Source: Vesta saturnalis (taxonomy: Eukaryota; Arthropoda; Insecta; Coleoptera; Lampyridae). Taken from it: a stretch of DNA of 64,000 bases. Positions 48,712 to 59,534 of this stretch are shown here, piece after piece (within the stretch, counting starts at the first letter, position 1; each line of letters starts with the position of its first letter). The notes under the pieces are model-generated. The model ran no database searches. It saw only the letters and a program-made list of their open reading frames with translations, and was not told the origin of the DNA. The translations under genes and the position numbers were made by a program. The stretch is taken from contig JARFJB010000762.1 in the NCBI GenBank assembly GCA_036346205.1, positions 2,271,001-2,335,000 of the forward strand. The letters are read 5' to 3'.

Positions 48712-49393
48712 ACACTTGCAAATGCAGCGTATTTTAAATATTTTCACATTGAATATACAGATAACTTATTGAAACAAACTCAAGCTTTTCATCTTAACAT
48801 TAATTACATTCAAATACAAATAAACAATAACCATTTCTTTATCCAGAAAAATAATATATAAAATATCTAATCTCGTATAATTTAGCGCGAAATTTTTATT
48901 TTTCTAAAGCTCCCGTTACAAGGATCAAATAAAAACTACTCGCTTAGATCCTTACCATCATGAAATAGTTCAAGCTCTAGAAAATGAATTGAAGTTCGTT
49001 TAATGTTTTGTGATTGGGTGCAAAATAACGAAAACCTACCGCATATTTTATGGACTGACGTAGCTTCTTTCACACAAGAAGTTACCATTATTAGCATATT
49101 TTACACGAATGGGCTGGTATTCTAAATGATCGTCTGAGTGGACCATTTGAACTACCACATCGATTAAATGGTGCGAATTACCAATATTTTTCAGAAAACA
49201 CTATAAATTTATTAGTGGAAGATACGCAATTAAATATAAGACGTACAATGTTGTAACAAACTTTTTATGTTATGTTGAAATTTGCAATAATATAGGCAAC
49301 TTCGTTTATTTTCGTCTTATGTAAATTGCATACTGTGGCTGAAAACATGCATTAAATTATTCCAATTTCGTACGCATATCGTTCGAGTTTCAG

Positions 49394-49507
49394 ACAGGTC
49401 ATGCGCAAGGATTTCATTTGCATCGTTTTGTAGATGATTACAAGCGAAAAGAGTATCCATTTTGGTCTCTTAAAAATTTTGTTGAAAAGTGCTGTATAGT
49501 TTTTACA
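49394..49507 (+). other. exon-like sequence of unknown family
   Basis: A 114 bp open stretch is bordered by an acceptor (gagtttcag, ends 49393) and a donor (GTAAGT at 49508). It encodes TGHAQGFHLHRFVDDYKRKE followed by YPFWSLKNFVEKCCIVFT. It lies within the ~1 kb insertion that splits the mariner. The family is not recognised. Confidence 0.4.
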
Positions 49508-49569
49508 GTAAGTGCAATTTGAACCTATTTTACATTGTTTAATTTGACGGTAACTTTTCCTTTTTGCGT

Positions 49570-49867
49570 ATTTTCATTGTACAACTAAGTTTACCGTTAT
49601 TTGTACGCTATACGATTCAATTGATCGAGGGTGACGCAGAAAAAGTTTGTTGCTATGAAGAATTATAAATAGATGGTACCTTAACCCGTCTAAATCAACC
49701 AAGTTTGGCTGCTTTCTAAAGGAATTTACATATTTGGGATCAAGAAGTATCAAAACCCTGTCCTATTTCCATTTCAAGAATTATTGCACAACCAAATTTG
49801 AAAGCGTATATTCAGCAGCATTTAGTTGTCAGTAACAGTGACAACCAAAATGTAAACGTACTGCAGG
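49570..49867 (+). pseudogene. exon-like relic of unknown family
   Basis: The frame TIQLIEGDAEKVCCYEEL (about 49610-49668), a stop, IDGTLTRLNQPSLAAF, a stop, NLHIWDQEVSKPCPISIS and RIIAQPNLKAYIQQHLVV runs to a donor CAG|GTATTT at 49867/49868. Two in-frame stops suggest decay. Together with 49394-49507 it looks like captured exons or part of an unknown mobile gene. Confidence 0.35.
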
Positions 49868-50929
49868 TATTTCATTTCTAAGTCTTCATTCATAACTAAG
49901 TTAGTCCAAGTTTACAAACATTAGTATTTAGTTTGTTTTTACTTTATAACTTGATTTGAAGTTACATAATAAACATTGTTTTTTTAGTTTTAAATTTATT
50001 ACATTTAAGGTTTACTTGTTTTCCATAAAATAAGTTGGTGACCGAGATATTTTAACATTTATTTACAGGTTCAAGCCACATCAATATTAGAAAGCGAGCA
50101 TATCTAACCACACATTTTTTAAAATAAAGCAAATCAAAATTTTAAGAACCCGGCCCATTTAATCTCCGCTGACTAAAAGGCTCAAAATCTTTTAGTTGAC
50201 ATTAGAAGTATAAATAATATTTGAGGTGAATTAATAACCATAACACACCCCTTTCATCATTCTTTTTTTAAATTTTACAATGTGGTATCAACACGATGGG
50301 GTACCAACACGTCAATGTCTTCGTGTTAGGACCTGGCGTAATAAACATTTTCCGCGAAGATGGATTGGAGCAAGAGGACCCGTAACATGTCCACCAAGTT
50401 CGCCATATCTGATGCCATTAGATTTTTATCTGTGGGGTCACATTAAACAGATTGTGCAACTGAAGTGCACACCACAGACGAACTACATCAAACAATATAG
50501 CGCGCTGCCGATATTATTAGGAATAACCCAACAACCACATTAATAGCGCAGCGATCTCTTCTACGACGTGGGGCTCTGTGCATTGAACACAATGGGGATA
50601 ATTTTGAATATATCTATTAAATTAAATAATAAAATTGTATTAAAAATTATTTATGTGAAAACTAAAGATTTGTTACATTTTTTTTTGTAAAACAAGCAAT
50701 AACTCGTTCACGGTAGTATTTAGGACACATTTATACAGACTTTTCGACACTAAATTTGTTTTGGAATGCACCCCTGAGATATTCCCAGTACGTTTTGGGA
50801 CACTCTGTTGAGGTAAGAATACACAGCACTTCTTGGAAACCATCAGAAACTTCCAACCCAATTATACCGTGAGCCTACTCACAATTATGCCCACCAACAA
50901 GGTACTATCTTAAGAGACAGGCTGGAAAA

Positions 50930-51062
50930 GGATGAAGCGTTAAACGAACGCACGCAAGTCTCGGTAACCACAATAATTGAACTTGTGACAATATGCATTA
51001 GAACAACATACTTCCAAGTAGAAAATGAATTCTATCAAGAGTTTGGATTTGGGACGGGGCGG
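50930..51062 (+). pseudogene. Penelope-like reverse transcriptase fragment
   Basis: One frame reads DRLEKDEALNERTQVSVTTI, IELVTICIRTTYF and QVENEFYQEFGFGTG. This matches the Penelope RT stretch that precedes the GIY-YIG domain (RT-L, CL-TTYF, FY-Q-x-GxAMGSP). It is cut off before the AMGSP block and directly followed by a jockey-like fragment. Confidence 0.6.
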
Positions 51063-51079
51063 TACCTTCACTACAATTT

Positions 51080-51840
51080 CAAACAACACAAAGTGTGAAG
51101 ATGCGTGGCAAGATGCTTATGCGATGAATCTGAAACCCTTGTCTCGAAACAAGGGGAACTGAAAAAACAAAAAGAAAATACCGCTAAAACACTTACGTTT
51201 TGGTCTTTAGCCATCATTAAAAATTTTAATACATCCTCATTTCTTCCCATGAAATATTTTGACGGATCTACAGTTACCGATTCTGTAGAAAAAAACAATC
51301 TTTTTGTGCATTTATTTGCATCCAATTCATGTGTTAATGATTCTAGAAAAGATGTGCCCTTAGTCAGCCTTGCTTCATACGCTATGAAACCAATTCGTTC
51401 TCCATACAAGCTATTAGAATCGATCATCAGTAGGATTGATCTTAATAAAACGTCTTGCCCAGCCGGTATCCCAGCTATTGTTTTAAAGAAATGCTCTCCT
51501 GAACTAGTACCAGTCCTATGTAAGCTCTATTCGGTCTCTATGTTTTCTGGGGAACTACTTTCGTCATGGAAGTATTCCTGAAAAAAGGCAACAAGGTCGA
51601 TCGCTCTAACTACTGACTAATTACCGCGACTTCCATTTTGCCTAAAGTCATGGAAAAATCCGCCAATGAGCAACTATTCTCCTTCCTTGAATCTAACAAA
51701 CTCCTTAGTGACCACCAATACGGTTCAACCGGATTCAAAGAAAATCGGTTAGGCTTATAGATGGCCCTTGAGTGCGATCCAAATTCTTCTACACAGCTTC
51801 TAATCTTTGAAATGATCTCCATAGGTTTTGATTTACTCTC
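51080..51840 (+). pseudogene. jockey-like LINE reverse transcriptase fragment
   Basis: The open frame to 51581 reads TFWSLAIIKNFNTSSFLPM, a KNNLFVHLFASNSCV block, RIDLNKTSCPAGIPAIVLKK, and CSPELVPVLCKLYSVSMFSG up to LSSWK. This is the N-terminal finger/palm region of jockey-type RTs, between the endonuclease and the active site. After frameshifts come LPKVMEKSANEQLFSFLESN and KLLSDHQYG (to about 51725), then decay. Active-site motifs and the endonuclease are not present. Confidence 0.75.
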
Positions 51841-51844
51841 CCTT

Positions 51845-54005
51845 ATGATATGAAAAAAGTTTAAGATAGCCGTTCATAGGCTTCTCTTGACAATTCAATA
51901 TTATCAATTCATCCTCTGAGTGCCTTAGGTTAAATTTAGCCTGTTGAGGACCACAATTATTTAGAAAAAATTATCAGCATCCTTTATTCTAATCCTGAAC
52001 GCATATGAATCATCACGTAATTGGGCAAAATGTTAATCTTTTTTAGGTTTTAGTTAGATCGTACAAGTACATGTTTTGCTCGTTACGTTTATATAATTAA
52101 AATTGGCACTTATCTGTAACCGATATCGTTCATGAATAGTATTAAAAAATTTAGTCTTTTACGTCAACAATCTTTCTCCGACCTCATGATTTTGTTCTCT
52201 ATCTATAACTTCACTCTTCTTAGCTTTTACAAAAGATATATCTTGATCGTTACTTTCCTGTCGTAGCTGGAATAGCTATACCTTTCTCCTTTCTTCAAAT
52301 TACGCGTGGACCTTCTTCTTTTCCTCTCGCATAGTGTACTTAAAACACGATTTTGTCTGTGACAACGTTCATTTCTTCCATATTCTGTCTAATATGCTCA
52401 TTGTGCTGATATTAACCTACCTGTTGCCACCTTTATAACGCATTTGTGCTAATAATTGAGCTTTTATTTTTTTCCTCTATTCTTCAATTTCTAGTTTTTT
52501 GAAGTTGATGCCAACATACCGTACATTACAATTTAATTAGAGCCGTTTGATGTTGCGCGATAAATAATTAGATAAAGTATGATCTGGCTGTGTAAATAAG
52601 TTTTAAGACAAAATAAGATAAATTATGTACTACTTATCTCTTTTTAGACTTTACTAATATACAGGAGAAATATTTTGGACAGTTGACAAAAATTAAAAGG
52701 TATTTAGGGATTCATTTTAGTAGCCAATGTTTTGCAATTTTATTTTTATTTTGTAAAATAATTTTATTTTCTGATCAAATTCACAATTTGTGCATATAAT
52801 TATACTATTAAAAAGAAAAACATCTTCGTAAGCAGCCACATCTGTCAGGTGTATATCGCAACTAGCGCCATCTCGGTAGCGACCAAGTTACTCCCCTAAA
52901 GTGCGTTCTGCTAGATATACGCAAAGTAAAAATAATTGATACATAAAAATTCACTTTTCTAAAATAACAACATTCAACTTAGAAAACCTATCCCATTTGA
53001 GATTGGGTCTATTAATAAATGTTACTCAAAGCAGTTATAAACAAATCTAGTGATTAAAATTCATCTTCGAAATAGTTATTTATAGCATAAAAGTAATGTT
53101 TATGACCTCAAGGCCGATGGGTTAAAACCTCGAGGGCCAATAGGCGCGAGAGCTTTTTCGTCGCCCGAAAGTATAAACATTAATTTATGTCCGTTGGTCC
53201 ATACAAAATTATTTGTCTTAGAGATGGTTTTCTCCATAAAATTAAATATACTATTTGTTATGTTTTATTAAATATGCAACAAAGTATCAAACATGCATAG
53301 CTTCATCGCACGTTGAAATTTTTGTAAAAAAGTTACAGCTGCGACCCTTAATGCCCCAAGGTATAAAATAGTGATTTATTCCCGCGTACCACACATAATA
53401 TGATAACTATAATCAAATTTATTTGATATAACCGTCTCTTTATAGCCCGCAGAAAACAGTAGGCACAAGCAATGAGCTTATTTAGAAATATTTACAATGA
53501 AATTATTACAATTAGTCATGTTTGGTACAATTTTGGTGGAATTCCCTAATTTCAATTATTTTATTTCTGGAAATACCTCAGATATTGCGTTTAAAACTAA
53601 CTAAACCAAAACGTCAAATGAATTATCAATTTGCCATGCCTGCTTTTGTACTCGTTTCTATGATAACGCACCAATACCTACTATAATAAATGTATTTGCT
53701 TTTATTTTGTAAACAATTAACGTTATAATTTATTTTACGCCGCTTTCCCAGCCCTGGCGCTAGCGGGTTCGGACTCGAAGTAGTGCCTCAGACCATACAA
53801 TCCTCATTATGCCCATAATACATAAATACCATTAAAAAACCCAAACAGCTAGGTATTTGAAGTATGTGTAATACTGATGAAAGTTTACATTTCCAAGTAA
53901 CTATTATGTACATTTTGTTCATCAAATATAAGATTTAGTACAATTAAGTAGCACTATCGAAGTAAATTCTTTATACCACCACACTTTCTTAAGTACTAAA
54001 ATATG
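51845..54005. other. non-coding stretch, nothing recognised
   Basis: AT-rich; no gene, RNA or repeat border identified. Confidence 0.5.
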
Positions 54006-54008
<3 letters not shown>

Positions 54009-54041
<33 letters not shown>

Positions 54042-54063
54042 CATACATACATACATACATACA
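54009..54063. repeat. (TA)n then (CATA)n microsatellite
   Basis: TA dinucleotides to about 54037, then seven CATA-type tetramers ending exactly at the hairpin element. Confidence 0.95.
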
Positions 54064-54307
54064 ACTATAGAAGGAATTATTTATTTCAACAAAGTTCATT
54101 GATTATACAAATTGTATGTAAATTAAAATTTAAAAATACATACAAAAAAAGAATTTGTCGAGTGAGATTTGCTCCCTCGGTAGCGTAGTTGGTAATCAAA
54201 TCCCACTCGAGGAATTCTTTTTTTGTATGTATTATTAAATTTTCATTTACATACAATTTGTATAGTAAATGAACTCTGTTGAAATAAATAATTCCTTCTA
54301 TAGTTGT
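54061..54307. repeat. fold-back element with a tRNA-like loop
   Basis: A 247 bp hairpin. The arms start with acaactatagaaggaattat (54061) and mirror to the end at 54307. They pair almost continuously, through aattgtatgtaaat and atacatacaaaaaaagaatt, up to cgagtgagatttg/caaatcccactcg. The centre (54172-54215) reads cctcggtagcgtagttggta followed by a B-box-like caaatccc and cgagg. That is a tRNA-like block lacking the anticodon arm. Confidence 0.8.
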
Positions 54308-54309
54308 CT

Positions 54310-56369
54310 ATGAATGTTGCTTTCGAAAATAAATTTAAAATCAGTCATGTACGTGTCATGTGTGAAACCTAGCGAATTGCGGGCTCTCATCATCATTAAT
54401 AAATAAAGTTAGTGTACATCAGCACTAATATATACAGATTAAGTTTAAATCGAGTGAGATATATTAAAATGTAACGATATAAAAATTATTAATTTGTATA
54501 CAATTATAATGTAATAATGATGCAATGCTATAGGGGATCGGGTTTAAAAGTAACTTTATATTTATACGCTTCTTTAACTTTCTACCTTGGCTAGCTTCAT
54601 TCAGGGGATAGAGTTCAAATGAATTAATTTTGCAGTATAAATAATAACCATTTGCTTTAAACATCAAACGTGTGAAAATTTGATTTTTAATGAATTCAAT
54701 AACTTTAGGTGTATGAGTTTTTATTAAATCATGCATCATTTTCAACGTACTCAGCGCCCTCTTTAAATATTCAGTTCATAAATGTATTGATGAAAAATGA
54801 CAACTTGCACAAGAAAATTAAATAGGTAAGCATAAATTTAATAACTTATAATAATATTTCTATTCTTTCTTGATAAATTACGTTATCATGGACTAGTAAA
54901 TTCTGCTTTGAACACTTTACACATATACGAAAACATATAGAATCACCTAAATCTAATACTTAAAGTCTACTTAACTTTCTGTTGTGTTCACAGGTGTGGT
55001 CTAGTTTGTCCTTGATTGGATGCCCTGGTTACCAAGTGCGGCTACTGTGGATCTTCCTTGATGTATACCCAAAATTATCTATGATGTAGGAATCGTTACC
55101 AGTTGTATAAATTGCTTCCAATTGGAATCGGAGCACTTAATGTTATTTGTAGCATTACATGCAACAAGTACATGAATTCATCACTAGTGGTAATCGATTT
55201 AATTATTCATCGATTTTTATTAAAATTTAAATAAATCACTTTTATTTTTAGTTAATTTTATTTTAAATCAATTAATATTCATATTTAACATTTATCGTTA
55301 ACACAAAATACACAATTTCCGAATGTTACATAGATATCGTGTTTAGGTTATAAAATTTCAATCGAACATGTATCAATCGCAGATCAAATTTAGGTTAGTT
55401 TTATAAAATCAATTGTTCATGGCTGCTCTGAGTTGTACATGTTCTTCCTTTGAAATTCTATAATGGACTGATTAGAAAAATTACAAATCTTTACTCTTTC
55501 TTTTTTTCTAAATTTCAGCTTTCTACTTAGTAACTTACAATACAAACAAATGCTCTAATTGGATAACACATTTTCTAAATGTTATTAATTTTTAAATTAA
55601 CAAATATCTTACTTATATAAACAAATTCGTTAAAACTAAAATTACCAATAAATTCTATATGCAATTCCCTTCAAAATGATACCCCACTTGCCATATTTGG
55701 AACACAATCAATACTTTACACATAAAACCACCCATTTTGTATATAAATGTCAAATATAAAATTTTTCTTATAATTAACTAATTCTCCTTTTCAGGACAAA
55801 ATAAGTTCATATTCGAAGTCTGTGACCCCAAAAACATAAGTTCACCATAAATTCCAGTCTGGCTGCACTCAACATATGATACACTTTCCAAACATATGCT
55901 CTCCTAAGAGTTTTGAACAGTTTTGTGTGCACATCTAGTTTGTAACGCTATCGTCACTGTTTTCTTTATAAAAACTATCTAACACACATCTTATCTAATA
56001 CAAATTATTTCTCCTTTTTAGGATTGAAGCAGAACATACTACTAACCCAAGATTTTCTATCCATAAACGAATTCTATGAATATAATCAACTGAAATATAG
56101 AAAATATGCCTTCCGAAGCATATCGAATACATGAAATACGAAAATTATCTTGTACAATCTTGATTTACGTAATGTTACTGTTAACTAAACCTTGTGCAGC
56201 GTAGAATCTGATGCATGGTTACATATGTACTTGTCTATTCATTATAATAATTGCATAAATGTTGATAAATTACACTTATGCTCAATTAAATCCTTCAGAA
56301 ACTATCCCACGATTACTACTATGTTTTATTGTTTTTACATACAATTATTATCATACAAACGTATCATCT

Positions 56370-56370
<1 letters not shown>
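54310..56370. other. non-coding stretch, nothing recognised
   Basis: AT-rich; no gene recognised. No convincing signal-peptide exon for the downstream protease homologue was found here. Confidence 0.5.

Positions 56371-56373
<3 letters not shown>

Positions 56374-56426
<53 letters not shown>
56374..56426. repeat. (TA)n microsatellite
   Basis: About 26 uninterrupted TA units, followed by gtgtgtg. Confidence 0.95.
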
Positions 56427-56429
<3 letters not shown>

Positions 56430-56489
56430 TGTGTGTTATTTTGGAGTGTAAAATTGTATTCATAGAAAATGGGTACACTAAAATTGTTA

Positions 56490-57782
56490 CAGTGTAAATC
56501 GGGTTTGACTGAATTTGACTTAAAAATAATGTATGGTTGACAAGCCTGTCAGTGTCAAAAATTTTCAAAATGCCTCGTCATTTAAGTGAAAATGAAAAAG
56601 CTCAAATAATAGCCAGAATAGAAGATGGGTGGTCAATACGTACATTAGCAGATTTTATCGGAAGGAGCAAAAATACTATTTCAAGAATTAAGCAACGTTG
56701 GATTCAAGAAGGGTCTTGGAAAAGAAAAGAAAAGTACGCATTTCCATCCTTGAACAAGATTATGCATTTCTGAGATATTTAAGGGCAAATCCTTTTGAAA
56801 CTGCAAGAAACGCTGTCATTGAAACAGGATTTCCTGGGTCTCAACCTACCGGTAGCAGAGGAATATAAGAATCTGACTTAAAAAAACGCGTAGCTGCGAA
56901 AAAATGATGCTCACAGAAGAACGGAAACAGTCTCGTTTACTTTTCGCCCTAAATTATAACTACCGCGACCAACAATTCTGGTACACGGTAGTATTCACTG
57001 ATGAAAAGGTTTTTCAGTCAACATATAATGGACAAATTTATGTCTACCGACCAGACAATACACGATTCGAAGAACGCTACATTAGCGATCTTGCTTTCAG
57101 ACCCGGGCGATTTTCAGTAAATGTATGAGGTTGGATAAGCGCTTATGGACTTGGTGTCTGCTAGCGATTGGAGGGAAGGTTTAACGCCGAACATTATATG
57201 TCTGTTCTGGAAAATATAATGCTCCCATCTGTTCCACACATATATCCAAATAACTCATTCGTCTTTCAGCATGATAACTGCCCGGTGCATACCGCCAATG
57301 CTGTGAGGGAATGGTTTCATCGTAATAATATTGAAGTCTTGCCATGGCCCGCTTACAGTCCCGATATTATTCCCATAGAGAATGTTTGGGGCCTAATTGT
57401 AAAAGAAATATATAAAAGAAATTTTAGACCAAACAATTCTAATGAATTATGGGAAGTTATTCACGAGTTCTGGGAAGAGCTTAATCCAAATGTTATAGTG
57501 AATTTAATTATTAACTAAATTCCAGACAGATTGGTTCAAGTAGTCGAAAAAAAATGGTCATATGAACAAATATTAATTTTTTATAATTTTATTATAAATC
57601 ATGTATTACATTATAATAAAATATTAATTATAGTTTTTTGTTACTATTATTGTTATTAGTTATGTTGAGTTTAGAAATGTGCGTTGTAGAAATATTCTAA
57701 TACATTAAAATCATTTATCACATTTTATATGTTTTTGTTTCATCTATCGGCGTCGATAAGAAAAGCCTGATTTACGCAAATA
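56490..57782 (+). mobile_element. DD34E Tc1-type transposon
   Basis: About 1.3 kb with a single plus-strand transposase. Short inverted termini: gtgtaaatcgggttt at about 56492-56506, against the minus-strand reading gcgtaaatcaggctttt at about 57777-57761. It sits just upstream of the protease homologue's clip exon, so it lies within that gene's intron. Confidence 0.65.
56570..57518 (+). pseudogene. Tc1 (DD34E) transposase relic
   Basis: ATG 56570 begins MPRHLSENEKAQIIARIEDG, WSIRTLADFIGRSKNTISRI and KQRWIQEG, the paired-like helix-turn-helix of Tc1. After a frame break (about 56750-56900), TVVFTDEKVFQSTYNGQIYV has the first Asp. A TGA stop falls after RPGRFSVNV (57126). Then come VFQHDNCPVHTANAV (second Asp), LPWPAYSPDIIPIENVWG (Glu) and an in-frame TAA at 57516-57518, after which IPDRLVQVVEKKW continues. 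The spacing from Asp to Glu is 34 residues. All catalytic residues survive, but the frame is broken at least three times. Confidence 0.85.
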
Positions 57783-57905
57783 TGGCAAAATCTAGTCATA
57801 AGACTTGTACCTATTTTCAGTGAATACAACTGTACATATTTTCGATAACTTTTTCCTAGATTAAAGTTATGAATTCTACGTCTAAGTAATACAAGTTTAT
57901 TTTAG

Positions 57906-59045
57906 TTTATGGAGAAAAATGCTTTACACCCAATCGACGTATAGGAGAATGTACAGAAATATATAACTGTCCAATTATACTAAAAGCATTCACAAATCCA
58001 ATACAAGAGACCAATTGGTTACTAGGTATGTATAGGTGTGGAACATCCCCAAAGTCTGCCACGTATAAAGTATGCTGTGATTTGGAACGTAATTCGACAG
58101 CTTATAAAACTTCACCTTCTGATAAACGGTTTTGTGGCTATCAACACTCAGATGATTACGTAATTAACTCAAACGGTACATCAATAGACGAATTTCCGTG
58201 GTTAGCACTTTTAATGGGAATTAACCCAAAAAAAGGAAAGGGAAGTGTTATTTGCCAAGGAGCCCTAATTAATGCAAGATATGTTCTTACTGCTGCTCAA
58301 TGCGTATCGGAAACATCGTTAAAAAACCGCAATATGTAAGTTTCGATCATTTTATGAGTTTTTTTAGCAGATACATTTTTATTTTCTATAGTTCGACGAT
58401 CAGACTCGGCGAGTTTCATATCAAAAACGTGACAGACTGCGTTACTCTCCCCAAGTACAGTACAGAGGATTGCAGTAGTGTACTCGAAATTGAAATTGAA
58501 AAAATAATAGTGCACCCATATTTTCACATCACTGCAGGATTGTATGATATCGCTCTTATACGATTAGCAAAAACCGTTACTTATACAGGTATATCATTCT
58601 ATTGGAAACTAAGCAAGTAATTAATGAATTGATTCTAGACTATATTCGACCAATTTGTTTATCACACACTTCTATGCTAAAAATGGATTCCGACTTATAT
58701 ACAACAGGGTGGGGCAAAGTTTCTCATATGGGAAATACGGCAGACATAAAAAAGAAAATACGCAGCAAACTAACAGAAAATAAAATATGCGAAGAAATGG
58801 TAAATAATGAAAAAAGAAACATCCGTATTACCAGTTTACGTATATGTACAATTGATTACATAAATAACACTGAGTATTCCTGTAATGGTGATGCTGGGGC
58901 ACCAGTAATGTATTCTGTTAACAATCAATGGCATATTTATGGTATTGTGTCTCAAGGATTAACTTGTGGATTTGGATTACCAAGTTTCCATACAAAAGTA
59001 TCAGCTTTTCTTGGTTGGATTGAAGACAATATGAATTTGTTTTAA
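57906..59045 (+). CDS. clip-domain serine protease homologue (non-catalytic)
   Basis: Three exons: 57906-58335, 58392-58588 and 58639-59045, with introns of 56 and 50 bp (GTAAGT..TATAG; GTATAT..TCTAG) that keep the frame. Exon 1 encodes a clip domain with six Cys (EKC, GEC, NCP, RCG and VCC), then the protease-like domain with EFPWLALLMG. The His of TAAHC is Gln (VLTAAQC), Asp is kept (YDIALIRL), and the Ser of GDSGGP is Ala (CNGDAGAP, about 58888). It therefore cannot cleave by the normal mechanism. Clip homologues act extracellularly as cofactors in prophenoloxidase and Toll cascades; that role here is inference. It ends WIEDNMNLF, stop at 59043. About 343 residues lie in these exons. The signal peptide exon is upstream, possibly 30484-30538. 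Confidence 0.9.
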
Positions 59046-59221
59046 TGCTATAAAACTGATATCTTTAGAGTAAATGAAATAACCCGTACGCTTACAAAAT
59101 TCAGTTGTTTTATTAAACACAGGTGATGACACTTTTTGGTGAGATATAATAAGCCGAAAGTCAATTTATTTGAACTAATGATTAGAGAAGAAATTAATTG
59201 TAAATTCTATTTCCACAAAAC

Positions 59222-59232
59222 ATTAAAATAAA
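59222..59232 (+). terminator. possible poly-A signal of the protease homologue
   Basis: AATAAA lies about 180 bp after the stop codon in attaaaataaaatt; a plausible end of the 3' untranslated region. Confidence 0.4.
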
Positions 59233-59534
59233 ATTAAAAACAATTGCGTATTACTGTGTTTTCACTGTACGATTTACCGACTGTACATGCACACATAAAC
59301 AGAGACGCGCACATGCCCACGCTGTTATTACTAATGAACGTTCCTTCCTTTCAAAAAGTTAAGATTTTTATAATTATAAAGATTTGGCATAGAGCAAAAG
59401 CACATAACGTCACTAAATAGTAATAGTAAAATAATATATGCAAGCCAGATAGACGTTAAAAGTATTAAGGTTTAAATACAATAATTACCACAACACAACT
59501 AGCTCAGAATCAATACTGCGGACGAGAGATGGCT

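Larger units (their letters stand above)
47562..50625 (+). pseudogene. DD41D transposase relic in three pieces
   Basis: Piece 1 (47562-47890): MPRLFSNEKFD, GDPLAAQQEYRRRYPNRKLP, QGVVRRLINDEEQILNLLQE and LPTGVCIGQVWRTQR. Piece 2 (about 48905-49256): DWVQNNENLPHILWTDVASF (first Asp), EWAGILNDRLSGPFELPHRL and TQLNIRRTM. Piece 3 (50280-50625): MWYQHDGVPTRQ (second Asp), RWIGARGPVTCPPSSPYLM, PLDFYLWGHIKQ (third Asp) and a C-terminal ALCIEHNGDNFEY spread over frames. The DDD residues are all present. Insertions, frameshifts and stops make it inactive. Confidence 0.8.
47135..50806 (+). mobile_element. DD41D mariner with ~120 bp TIRs, interrupted
   Basis: The left terminus (47135-47255) and the right terminus (about 50688-50806, minus strand) share the landmarks gtgtcc, aatat-tcag, gtcgaaaagtc or its variant gccgaaaagtc, gtcctaaat and aacgagttattgc. 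The transposase starts at 47562. It is split by material at 47890-48900, which includes a second copy of the left end, and by about 1 kb at 49257-50278. The right terminus abuts a Penelope fragment, as the left one does, so the element probably inserted in a Penelope copy. Confidence 0.75.

Noticed and set aside
54009..54188. Open frame starting in the (TA)n tract
   Set aside because: Microsatellite translation running into the fold-back arm.
56374..56568. Open frames through the (TA)n tract
   Set aside because: Tyr-Ile repeats from the microsatellite; no conserved sequence outside it.
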